Below are positions 1 to 7,962 of a DNA stretch of 10,873 bases, one piece after another. A program made the translations under genes and the position numbers. The DNA is taken from assembly GCA_017402895.1 (NCBI GenBank), contig JAFPLG010000077.1, positions 1-10,873 on the forward strand, given 5' to 3'. The DNA comes from Paludibacteraceae bacterium (GTDB taxonomy: Bacteria > Bacteroidota > Bacteroidia > Bacteroidales > Paludibacteraceae). The notes beneath the pieces were generated by a model. The model did no database searches and had not been told where the DNA came from. It saw only the letters and a program-made list of their open reading frames with translations. The first letter of the stretch is position 1. Every line of letters begins with the position of its first letter.

Positions 1-2549
1 AGAATCGGATCATGCTCGCAGAGGATGTAGTCCTTGATCATATCAACTTGCACGGACTCATAGACCTCGAAGTTGAGTACCCAGGTCGTGTCGCACGCCG
101 CATTGGGAATGGTATCCACCATCGTATGGTCGTACGAGCGTCCGCGATAGTAGAACGGCAGCGACTCGGGCAGTACCATCGTATCTACGTATACGCGCGT
201 GGGCTCGATAAGATTAAGGTATATAATACTGTCGCACGACGTAGTCTCCGAATAGAGGATGACGGAATCAAGTCCGTAGTCACGGTAGAGCGTATCGGGA
301 CGCTCGTCCCATACATAGCCGGTCTTGCGCACGTCATCGCAGAGATACACCTCGCGGGTCTCGTACGTCGGGCCAATGCTATCCAGATGGAGATGATAAG
401 TCAGAATAGAGTCACACGAACCGCAAGCGGTACGGAAGGTAATCGTATAATCTCCACCCGATGCCGGAAGAGTAAACGTAGGCGATACCTCGTCGGACCA
501 GAAGTTCTTCGGACCCGTGATATTCCATTCGTAACGGTCGATACTGTAAATCTGACTGACGAGCGTATCATTCTTCACGTGGTCAATCTCCTGTACCCAT
601 GAGTCTGAACCGTCGAGTTGGAGCGTATATTCACCTTTGCCACAGTTCTTCGTAATAACCGGTTCCTTCATGATAGCAATCGGGTTGGTAGCCAGCGTAG
701 AGGCATAGAGCGAGAAGAAACAAGCACTATCCTGCACGAACATACAATCGACCACATAGGTGCTGTCATCGTGCTCACCTGCCTCATAAATCTGGTCATG
801 ACCCAGTACGTACTGCTCTGGGATCTTACCGGTCGAGTCGCGGTACTGCTCGCTCGACTTATACGCCCAGCGATAGACGAATCCGTCCGGAGCCTCGAAG
901 ACAGGGTTAATCTCGCCACACTTCATCCCTTTGAACTTACCGTCCGTACAATGGAGGGTAAAATAGGAATAGCCGTAGTGTCCACCACCACCGCAGTCGT
1001 ATGAGGTCAACTGGACGGTCAGATCCTGTCCGTCATACGCAGAGAGGTTGATACCTACCGGCGTCCAGTCTTTCCACTTGACGACATCCGATGCCGAGCC
1101 CGGATGAGACTCATGCCATGTAGGATCACCGGAAGCCGCTGCCGCCTTGTAATCGAAATCGGCGGAAGCACAATCGGAGATAAGATTCTTGTTCTTATCC
1201 AAGACGCGCAGAAGGAAACCGGGGTTCGGCTTACAGCCATCATTCGGTTTCTGAAGGACAATAGCATACTTGAGCATCATGACCGCCGATGAACGGGCGT
1301 CCACATGGTATTTGTACTCAATACGCTCCGCCTCGGAACCCGTAAGCCAGTTACCCAGACGTACCGAAGCCAGTTCACCATCCGGCACGGTACGCAAACC
1401 CGGCGTGCCATCATCAGCAACCGTACGAGGGTCGTACTCGTCCTTACGGAAGTGTTTCGTATGGCGGCTGTTTTCACTCATCGCTCCCATGTTGACATAC
1501 GATTTAACCCACTTCATGGAAGACATCCAGTTTTCTCCGCTCACTTTCGTACTCGCTACATAACAGTTGGTGTTATCCAGCGACAGGAACGGAATACACT
1601 GCTCATCCGGGTAATAGACGAAATCAGAGAAAACGGTCTTGATACTATAGAGTTCCTCATCGCATTTAGCCCGCACGATAAAGTCCGTCTGTCCCATCGG
1701 CAGATTGCTGAAGGCAATAGAGGTTCCGGTTGCTGTCTTCGGTCCGTACCATTCTTCTGTCTCGTACGAATAGGTTATTACTTCATATTCCGAAGCGGTA
1801 CCTGTCCAACTCAGCGTGGAGGTAGAACCTTGATAAGTAACCGTCAGATTCGTCGGAGCTTCGCAAGGACGGGTGTCGAGAATAGAAATATTATCAATCT
1901 TACCACCCGGCTGCTGCGCAGCCATACCCTTGTTCGCCCATACGAAAACCAACAAGTGAGGCTTGCCGTCGCATTTCTTATTCTTGATCTCGCCAACATA
2001 GGTTTGCCAAGTCTGGGTTCCGCTCAGGAAATCATAGCCGGACTTTGGTTGCAGGCGGATGATATAGTTATCGTATTCCGAAGGAATAGATGCAAAGGTC
2101 GCATTCGAATTGGCAGGTACACCGTCTTCGACAGGAATCCACATGAGGTAGATACCGTCCGCCGAGCCGTTTTTAGGGTTATAACTGTTCACATTTCCCT
2201 GACCGCAGTAGTCAAAAGTGAGCACATAGTCATCATCGGTGGACAGATGGTTGAGCGTAACCGTATCATACGCCACCACCCAACAGGCATTGCCGGTATA
2301 GTGCGCAGTAACGCCTTCGTCATCCGAGATATACAGACCGTAATGACCGGTCTTGTCATTGTTTCCCTGCTCGCCGATAAACCACTTGTTGGCCAACAGG
2401 CTGTAGATATTGTCATTTGCCGTCGGATTCAGCACCCAACGGTCACGCATCTCTTGCGTCTCGAAATCACAATAGTAATTCTGTACTGCTTGCATCGGGA
2501 GCGCGATGAGCATCAGCGCCCACAAAACTATCGAACTAATCTTCTTCAT
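1..2549 (-). CDS. Large exported multidomain surface protein, 3' end cut by window edge
   Basis: The frame is open from ATG at 2549 to base 1 with no stop, giving 849 visible residues. An N-terminal signal peptide (MKKISSIVLW..., cleavage likely after MQA at residue 21) marks it for export. Residues about 24-226 look like a jelly-roll of the choice-of-anchor J / cleaved-adhesin kind, opening with YYCDFE and closing with KIDNISILD. Residues 229-312 look like an fn3 domain. Residues about 315-615 form a large beta module (ELASVRLGNW, KWKDWTPVGINL, GHYGYSYFTLHC) that is clearly paralogous to one in the upstream gene. Residues 635-720 look PKD-like, and Cys-Asp-Ser repeats follow (SCDSIIYLNL near 771, ACDTTWVLNF near 818). 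The start overlaps the upstream stop by 14 bp, which suggests translational coupling. The C-terminus, where a sorting domain would lie, is outside the window. An adhesive or matrix role is inferred; no catalytic motif was seen. Confidence 0.9.
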   Translation of the reverse strand, partial: MKKISSIVLWALMLIALPMQAVQNYYCDFETQEMRDRWVLNPTANDNIYSLLANKWFIGEQGNNDKTGHYGLYISDDEGVTAHYTGNACWVVAYDTVTLNHLSTDDDYVLTFDYCGQGNVNSYNPKNGSADGIYLMWIPVEDGVPANSNATFASIPSEYDNYIIRLQPKSGYDFLSGTQTWQTYVGEIKNKKCDGKPHLLVFVWANKGMAAQQPGGKIDNISILDTRPCEAPTNLTVTYQGSTSTLSWTGTASEYEVITYSYETEEWYGPKTATGTSIAFSNLPMGQTDFIVRAKCDEELYSIKTVFSDFVYYPDEQCIPFLSLDNTNCYVASTKVSGENWMSSMKWVKSYVNMGAMSENSRHTKHFRKDEYDPRTVADDGTPGLRTVPDGELASVRLGNWLTGSEAERIEYKYHVDARSSAVMMLKYAIVLQKPNDGCKPNPGFLLRVLDKNKNLISDCASADFDYKAAAASGDPTWHESHPGSASDVVKWKDWTPVGINLSAYDGQDLTVQLTSYDCGGGGHYGYSYFTLHCTDGKFKGMKCGEINPVFEAPDGFVYRWAYKSSEQYRDSTGKIPEQYVLGHDQIYEAGEHDDSTYVVDCMFVQDSACFFSLYASTLATNPIAIMKEPVITKNCGKGEYTLQLDGSDSWVQEIDHVKNDTLVSQIYSIDRYEWNITGPKNFWSDEVSPTFTLPASGGDYTITFRTACGSCDSILTYHLHLDSIGPTYETREVYLCDDVRKTGYVWDERPDTLYRDYGLDSVILYSETTSCDSIIYLNLIEPTRVYVDTMVLPESLPFYYRGRSYDHTMVDTIPNAACDTTWVLNFEVYESVQVDMIKDYILCEHDPI
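2536..2549 (-). other. 14-bp stop/start overlap of the two large paralogues
   Basis: The ATG of the downstream gene (2549-2547) lies inside the last codons of the upstream gene, whose TAG is at 2538-2536, in a different frame. No Shine-Dalgarno sequence precedes it. Translational coupling by terminating ribosomes is the likely way the second protein is started (inference). Confidence 0.85.
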
Positions 2550-5500
2550 AGCGAATGATATATATGCCTGCCTGCGCAGGTGTTTGGAATACCGCGTCAC
2601 CGGCTGTGAGCTGATAGGAGTTGACGAGTTGGCCGAGCGCCGAATAGATATATACTTTGGTCGGGTTCTCCAGACGGATACGTACCATCTGGTTAGCCTG
2701 TACAATGGTCGGATAGTCGGATATCTGCTCGTGGTAAACCGGCGTGATCGGACACGTAGCCATCTGCACGCCATCCGGACGGGTTACTACTACGTAGTAG
2801 TCGGCCGTAAAGTCGAGCGGCTGATACAGATACGAACGCGTCTCGCCCGGCAGCAATTCGCCGTTCTTATACCACTGGAAGGTCGTAAACTCATAACCGC
2901 CGTTGTATTTAGGCGCGAGCACCGACAGCACATCGTTCCACTTCTGCTCAACGATAGATGCGCGGTAGCGGATGTCGATATCACGAATCTCTGTATGACG
3001 TCCGCAGCAGAACTGATAGAACGAGAGCGTAGCCGTATAATGACCCGGCGTGATCGTTGCCGGATACGGGATGGAAACGGTACGTATATTCGCATCGTAA
3101 ATCACGGTATCACGTAGTTCTGGCGTAGAGAAATGAATCTCAAGGCTATCGAACTGACCGGCATTGATATCGAAGGTGATATTATATTCGTTATCGTCGG
3201 CACAAGCGTAGGACCACTGCGGTACATCCGTTTGGATGCGTTCGTTGACCGTAAGCGTGAAGTACATCGCACTATCGCAACCATGGACGGTCTTCATCAT
3301 GATCAGGTAATTCTCTACCGGCTGGGTAAACTTGACACCATTAATCATCACACTTCCGTCCGAGCAGATGGAGTCATGACGATAGAGATCCTGCGGCTTG
3401 GGCCATACCTTGAGGTGCAAGGTAGAAGTAGAGTCGCAACCGGCGAAGTTCGGGAAGACACCCACATAGGTGGTATCGGTATTGAACCACTGGTCGCCGA
3501 AATAGACCGGACTCTCCGGACAGGTCTCCATATGGAAGACCGTCGGTTCCGGCACGATATTCGGCGTAACGAAGGTATCAACACGCACACTATCGCAGGC
3601 ATTATTGAGGCCGATATAGGTCACATAGGTTACCTCAATCGAGTCGCCAAAGACCGGACAGGTATAAACCGGATTCCAGTTGTAGGACTCTGTGATGGTG
3701 TTATCGGAGAGGCGACGGAAATACCAATGGCCGTCTTCGGTAGGCTCTTTCGTATGGTTCTCCTCGCCGTCGTACTTATTCATGACATGCGAGGTATTAT
3801 GGAATTTGAGCTTGCTGGAGCATTGGTCGTAGATCGGTTCGACTGTATATTCCGGTACCGGGAAACGCGGTGCGGAAAGGGTCTTCACCTCGAAATAGCA
3901 TTCCTCATCTTCGATGAAGCTTACACGGCAGGTATATTCCTGACGTCCCGGATCTACGATTAGTTCACGGTCGGTACCTACGGTATCTCCGGCCTCGTTA
4001 AACCACATATAACTGAAGCCTTCCGGTGCATAGCACTCGATCTTCGCATCATTACCGCAGTTCTCGGTCTCGAGGCGTGCGGAAGCACAGTCTACGGTGA
4101 AGTATGCATAGCCATAGTGGACAGACTGATAACAGTCAGAGGTAGTGAAACGCACCTTGATATTCTGTCCTGCATAGGGTTGGAGGTTGACTCCGACAGT
4201 GGTCCACTCTTTCCACGCAATCGTAGTATCACTCTTGGAGATATGCCACCCGCTGAGGTCTCCGCTAGCCTTTGCATCCGAATATGCATAGTCGGCATGT
4301 CCGCAGGACTCGTCAATCAAGTTACCTTGTTCATCCAGCACTTCAAGGCGGAAGAACGGTTCGCCGTTACGCGGGTGACCCGAATACTCGACCACCGTAG
4401 CATACTTAACAATCAGGATCCCCTGGTTAATTGCATCGACGGTGAAGTTATACGTGATAGCCTCTGCCTCACCCGTAGCATCCCAGCTACCGAGACGCAC
4501 AGAAGCTAACGCTCCCGGCGGCACTGTCGGCAATTCATCATCGGTACGCGGGTCGGTCTCCGTCGGGTCCGTATGAATGGTATGACGACTCAGTTCCGAG
4601 TCGGATCCGTAATCAATTCGCTCATGCCAATAATACGGGTCATAAGGTTTGCGATCCGCATAATCGGTATTCGGGTGATAACCGTGGGTACAATCCACAT
4701 TCGGTCCATCCAAATCGAGGTAAGCCACACAGTGGTTCTCCGGGCAATAGACGAGCGTTTGGTTCTTATACGAATAGTTAGACTTGAGCGCACCGGCTAC
4801 ACCGAGCACACGTACATCGTAGGTAGCTTCCACGATACGTTGGAGACGATACGAGCACTGTAAACCATTACGCGTGAAGCCGTCCACGCCATCCGTAATA
4901 CCGTCCTGACGACGCCACGTGCCGGTACCTACTTTACGGTACTGCACCTCAAACTCATTCAATCCGCTCTCCCAGCTGACAATCAGAGACGAGTCTTCGC
5001 AGAAGGGTTCTACCTGCACGTTCTTCGGTTTCTTGACCGTTGCATCGCCTATGGCGAAATTATCGATACAGATACCTGATTGGCGGACATTCGGGTCAGA
5101 GTTATTGTTGACCCATATGAAGACTATCGCAAACGGCACGGCAGCGTTCGTTGTGTTGACACGCAATTCATTGGTCAGCGTAGCATTTTGCCATTGCTCC
5201 GAACCGCAGAGGAAACGGTCGCCATTCGGACCGATCTGCTGACAAGCCTGATTCACCACATTCGGCGAGATAATACCGCTGGTGGCTGACACGATACGCG
5301 GCAGATAATACGGGTTATTGCCCTGGCTATTGGTCAGCAGATCCTCACGACATACCATGACGTACAACTTGGAATTGTCCGGATCGCCGATACCCTTCCA
5401 GTCGAAACTGATATCGTAGTTCTGCTGCTTGCCGGTCTCCGGGAACTTGAAGCGCAGGTAAGAAACCACGATATTCGGATGACTACCGTAGCTCGGGTTC

Positions 5501-5721
5501 TTACCATCTATCGAGACGAACATACTGCGCTGTCCCTCGCTATGCACCATCGTACCGATGATCCACTTATCCGTAGCGGTAGACGGGTTATTCATCACCC
5601 ATGCCGACAAGTCCTCCGATTCCTCAAACGAGCAGGAATAGGGGATACCTGTGGCCATCGGGTTCTGCGCGAAAGCCAGAAGGCTGAACAGAAGTAATAT
5701 GTTAGTGAGGATTTTCCTCAT
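2536..5721 (-). CDS. T9SS-exported multidomain surface protein, 1061 aa, with type A-like C-terminal sorting domain
   Basis: ATG at 5721 precedes a clean signal peptide (MRKILTNILLLFSLLAFA, cleavage before QN at 18/19). Residues about 28-226 resemble a choice-of-anchor J jelly-roll (YSCSFEESED opening, GICIDNFAIGD closing). Residues 231-325 are fn3-like. Residues 327-612 are the module shared with the downstream paralogue (ALASVRLGSW, AWKEWTTVGVNL, HYGYAYFTVDC). Residues about 620-718 are PKD-like. Two Cys-Asp-Ser repeats follow (GCDSTSTLHLKV near 761, GCDSAMYFTLTV near 814), then Ig-like beta regions. Residues about 1003-1061 match the T9SS type A sorting domain pattern (TKVYIYSALGQLVNSY, then AGIYIIR). 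The protein ends seven residues after AGIY, with no basic tail strand. It is probably the third gene of the operon, 37 bp after the OmpA fusion. Surface exposure follows from the sorting domain; adhesion is inferred, and no enzyme motif is visible. Confidence 0.93.
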   Translation of the reverse strand: MRKILTNILLLFSLLAFAQNPMATGIPYSCSFEESEDLSAWVMNNPSTATDKWIIGTMVHSEGQRSMFVSIDGKNPSYGSHPNIVVSYLRFKFPETGKQQNYDISFDWKGIGDPDNSKLYVMVCREDLLTNSQGNNPYYLPRIVSATSGIISPNVVNQACQQIGPNGDRFLCGSEQWQNATLTNELRVNTTNAAVPFAIVFIWVNNNSDPNVRQSGICIDNFAIGDATVKKPKNVQVEPFCEDSSLIVSWESGLNEFEVQYRKVGTGTWRRQDGITDGVDGFTRNGLQCSYRLQRIVEATYDVRVLGVAGALKSNYSYKNQTLVYCPENHCVAYLDLDGPNVDCTHGYHPNTDYADRKPYDPYYWHERIDYGSDSELSRHTIHTDPTETDPRTDDELPTVPPGALASVRLGSWDATGEAEAITYNFTVDAINQGILIVKYATVVEYSGHPRNGEPFFRLEVLDEQGNLIDESCGHADYAYSDAKASGDLSGWHISKSDTTIAWKEWTTVGVNLQPYAGQNIKVRFTTSDCYQSVHYGYAYFTVDCASARLETENCGNDAKIECYAPEGFSYMWFNEAGDTVGTDRELIVDPGRQEYTCRVSFIEDEECYFEVKTLSAPRFPVPEYTVEPIYDQCSSKLKFHNTSHVMNKYDGEENHTKEPTEDGHWYFRRLSDNTITESYNWNPVYTCPVFGDSIEVTYVTYIGLNNACDSVRVDTFVTPNIVPEPTVFHMETCPESPVYFGDQWFNTDTTYVGVFPNFAGCDSTSTLHLKVWPKPQDLYRHDSICSDGSVMINGVKFTQPVENYLIMMKTVHGCDSAMYFTLTVNERIQTDVPQWSYACADDNEYNITFDINAGQFDSLEIHFSTPELRDTVIYDANIRTVSIPYPATITPGHYTATLSFYQFCCGRHTEIRDIDIRYRASIVEQKWNDVLSVLAPKYNGGYEFTTFQWYKNGELLPGETRSYLYQPLDFTADYYVVVTRPDGVQMATCPITPVYHEQISDYPTIVQANQMVRIRLENPTKVYIYSALGQLVNSYQLTAGDAVFQTPAQAGIYIIRYEED
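2539..2715 (-). other. T9SS type A-like C-terminal sorting domain
   Basis: Residues about 1003-1061 of the 1061-aa protein show the order typical of this domain: a first strand with VRIRLENP, then KVYIYSALGQLVNSY, then a final GIYIIR strand. The family usually continues with a further Lys-containing strand. Here the protein stops at YEED, and the following gene's start overlaps this end. Confidence 0.75.
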
Positions 5722-5755
5722 AATTTCTAATTTCTAATTTTCAATTATCAATTGC
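5721..5755. repeat. Degenerate 7-bp tandem repeat (five units) in the leader of the 1061-aa gene
   Basis: The plus strand reads as five consecutive 7-mers: TAATTTC, TAATTTC, TAATTTT, CAATTAT, CAATTGC, all of the form YAATTNN. The first unit includes one base of the ATG. The last two units contain the inverted repeat CAATT-ATC-AATTG (5742-5754). On the mRNA this gives an A/U-rich, weakly structured stretch directly before the start, a position that favours initiation in Bacteroidota, which rarely use Shine-Dalgarno sequences. Confidence 0.75.
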
Positions 5756-5758
5756 AAA

Positions 5759-7957
5759 TCAGTAGATTTGCTCAATGTCCTCGCCATCGGTGCCGGTGAT
5801 GGTAAACTCTACACGGCGGTTGAGTTGGCGTCCCTCTTCGGTGTCGTTGTCAGCCACCGGTTCTTTCTCACCTTTACCCTCGGTCTCTATGCGCTCGCCG
5901 GCTACGCCACGCTTGATTAGGTCGGCGCGAACGGCATTAGCACGTCCTTCGGACAGAATCTGGTTAGCTTCGTCCGAACCAACAGCATCGGTGTGACCCG
6001 TGATTCGGATGGTCACGCCCGGATTCTCCAGCAGGAACTGAGCCAAGTCGGACATTGCCTTCTCCGACTGCGGCAGAATTACCGTCTTGTTGGTAGCGAA
6101 GAAGAGGTTTTCGATCTTAACCTTGATACCCTCCTTGATATGCTGCATATAGAGGTCGAGCGTATCTTTTACGAAATGAACCGTATCGTCTTTGGTCATA
6201 TAACCTTGAGCGGACAGGTGAGCGATATAGTCACCTTCGGTGAGCGATGTCTCGATAAATCCGTCGTCTCCGGCCTGAGCCGCATATAGAACGAGTGTAT
6301 CCTGAGTAGATGTGAAGCGAACCATCGCCTCGACCGGCTCGCGGGTCTCAACATCGTAGATATTCATGCAGAGCGTCGGGATAACGGGTGCCGGAATACG
6401 GCGCAAAGCCAGACGCAGCGTATCAAATGTGAAGTCCTCGACCGACTGGATAACGGTATCCGACGGATAGAAGCCGTTCTTGGTGGCCGAAATGCGGTAT
6501 TGTCCGGCAGGGAAGCGTCCCTGGAGCAGACCTTGACGATTGGTGCTCTTCTGGATTGTCTTGCCGGTCTCGAGATTAGCAATCTCAACCGCAGCACCGC
6601 CCAGCGGAGCATCCTTCTCGTCGTCGAACATATAGACACCCATGCGGGGTTGCGGCTTCTTGGGATACGTTCGCATCGGCTTCTCCGTGCGCGGCAGATC
6701 GAACCAAACGGCAAACTTAGCACCGATCAAGAACGGATTGACCTTAGCATCCGCAGCCGAAGTGGTAGCCAGGGCCGAGTTGGTCGGGAAGTTCAGCGGG
6801 TTCGGATCCACGAGCATCTGCGTCGGAATATCCTGTGCACCATCGGCCGCTTTGTAGTTAAGCGAATTCAGGAATCCGTAGCCGGCAAAAAGCGACACAC
6901 GCATACGGGCATCCGAATCAATCCAGCGATCCAGGTTCACACCAATCTCTGCACTGGCAGCCAGGTTGAGTCCGAATTTCACGCTGGTTGACGGGCGCTC
7001 AACATCCTGCTCCGTTACCAAGGTATGGTTGTACATATTGGTCAGACTGCCGACAAGTTCAGAATCCGAAATAGACGTAGTCATTGTGCCGGATATCTTC
7101 GACTGGCCCATAACGCCCATGCCTACTTTCAGACCGGCTTGCCAGAAGAGCGGCAGGTTCTTGAGCTCCATACCGAATAGTACCGGCACCTGGACAAAAC
7201 CACCGATAAGTCGATCCTTCAGCGGGTCGAACGAATAACGATAAGTCATCGTGGATGCATAAGGCTGCATACCATACGAGCGAACAAACGTACCGTCCTC
7301 AGTATTCTGAACACCCATGACAGAGTTGTAGAAATTAAACTCCGCACCGACGGTCATCAACATCTGCTTGTAGCGCAACTGGTAACCCAGACCTAGGCCA
7401 CCGCCTACGTAGCCCTTATCCTTGTTTTGGAAGCCGGTTCCGGCCGTTGCATCATAGGCGATTCCTGACGTAAAGAGGTTGCTATAACCAATTTGTCCCC
7501 ATAGGCCGAGACGATGCGAAATATCGCGAGTATTGTATGCTTCGGCACGAGCATTCGCCTTGTCGATAGCTGCGACTTCGCTCATGTATGCCTCTTTCTC
7601 CTCCGCAGCTGACAGTTGCGGAGCGTTCTTATCCTGAGCCTTAGCGCGGCTGGCGTTCTGACGCTCTTTCTCTTTTTGCTTCTGAGCAGCAGCCTTTTGC
7701 TTCTGAGCAGCTGCTTTTGCCTGCTCTTTCTGCTTCTGCGCCTTAGCCTTCTCGCGTTCCTTTTGCGCCTTAGCTTTGGCTTTCTCACGCTCTTTCTGCT
7801 TCTTTGCTTTTGCTTTCTCGCGTTCGCGTTGCTGTTTTGCTTTGGTCTTTGCATCCACAGCGTACACAGCCGCAACACGGTTGTCAACTAAGGCAGCTAC
7901 TGGAGCCAGGGCCGTCATGCCCATGGCCAACAAGAGTATGTAAAGGATTCGTTTCAT
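5759..7957 (-). CDS. OmpA-family outer-membrane protein: coiled coil, beta-barrel, two regulatory-like beta domains and OmpA C-terminal domain
   Basis: This 732-aa protein has a signal peptide (MKRILYILLLAMGMTALAPV) and a Lys/Ala/Gln/Glu/Arg low-complexity helix at about 38-110, predicted coiled coil. A beta-barrel domain follows at about 150-426, closing with IGAKFAVWFDLPR. Two carboxypeptidase-regulatory-like or prealbumin-like domains lie at about 437-518 and 526-606 (GQYRISATKNGFYPSDTV, GDYIAHLSAQGYMTKDDTV). The C-terminal OmpA domain is at about 613-728. In it, TGHTDAVGS and LSEGRANAV place Asp657 and Arg672 at the spacing of the diaminopimelate-binding pair of E. coli OmpA (D271/R286), so peptidoglycan binding is expected. 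ATG 7957 lies 5 bp after the stop of the upstream barrel gene, to which the internal barrel is homologous. T9SS PorE also combines a regulatory-like domain with OmpA, but it has TPR and WD40/propeller parts instead of a barrel, so this is not called PorE. Confidence 0.92.
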   Translation of the reverse strand: MKRILYILLLAMGMTALAPVAALVDNRVAAVYAVDAKTKAKQQREREKAKAKKQKEREKAKAKAQKEREKAKAQKQKEQAKAAAQKQKAAAQKQKEKERQNASRAKAQDKNAPQLSAAEEKEAYMSEVAAIDKANARAEAYNTRDISHRLGLWGQIGYSNLFTSGIAYDATAGTGFQNKDKGYVGGGLGLGYQLRYKQMLMTVGAEFNFYNSVMGVQNTEDGTFVRSYGMQPYASTMTYRYSFDPLKDRLIGGFVQVPVLFGMELKNLPLFWQAGLKVGMGVMGQSKISGTMTTSISDSELVGSLTNMYNHTLVTEQDVERPSTSVKFGLNLAASAEIGVNLDRWIDSDARMRVSLFAGYGFLNSLNYKAADGAQDIPTQMLVDPNPLNFPTNSALATTSAADAKVNPFLIGAKFAVWFDLPRTEKPMRTYPKKPQPRMGVYMFDDEKDAPLGGAAVEIANLETGKTIQKSTNRQGLLQGRFPAGQYRISATKNGFYPSDTVIQSVEDFTFDTLRLALRRIPAPVIPTLCMNIYDVETREPVEAMVRFTSTQDTLVLYAAQAGDDGFIETSLTEGDYIAHLSAQGYMTKDDTVHFVKDTLDLYMQHIKEGIKVKIENLFFATNKTVILPQSEKAMSDLAQFLLENPGVTIRITGHTDAVGSDEANQILSEGRANAVRADLIKRGVAGERIETEGKGEKEPVADNDTEEGRQLNRRVEFTITGTDGEDIEQIY
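7628..7846 (-). repeat. Repetitive DNA encoding a Lys/Ala/Gln/Glu coiled coil
   Basis: Codons for residues 38-110 of the OmpA fusion use a near-repetitive set (AAG/AAA, GAG/GAA, GCA/GCT/GCC, CAG). They encode variants of QKEREKAKA followed by QKQKAAA units of 7-11 residues. The segment lies between the signal peptide and the barrel, so it should be periplasmic. Its length could vary between strains by repeat slippage. Confidence 0.7.
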
Positions 7958-7962
7958 CTGGG

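Noticed and set aside
1305..2558. 417-aa open frame on the plus strand
   Set aside because: It lies antisense to a well-supported modular protein with signal peptide and recognisable domains. The plus-strand product shows no domain, no signal peptide and an excess of Arg/Ile/Val typical of shadow frames.
3133..3963. 276-aa open frame on the plus strand
   Set aside because: It is a shadow of the 1061-aa surface protein, with no recognisable motif and no intergenic space for a promoter.
5722..5758. Terminator or internal promoter between the OmpA fusion and the 1061-aa gene
   Set aside because: The only inverted repeat is a 5-bp AT-rich stem without a following T tract, and no TAnnTTTG box with a proper upstream element was found. 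Readthrough is more likely.
7616..7891. Plus-strand Leu/Phe/Ser-rich frame that looks like a membrane protein
   Set aside because: It is the reverse complement of the Lys/Gln/Glu/Ala coiled-coil codons, which read as Leu, Phe, Cys and Ser on the other strand. The hydrophobicity is an artefact.
5759..7957. Calling the OmpA fusion PorE
   Set aside because: It shares the regulatory-like and OmpA domains but has a beta-barrel and coiled coil where PorE has TPR and beta-propeller regions.
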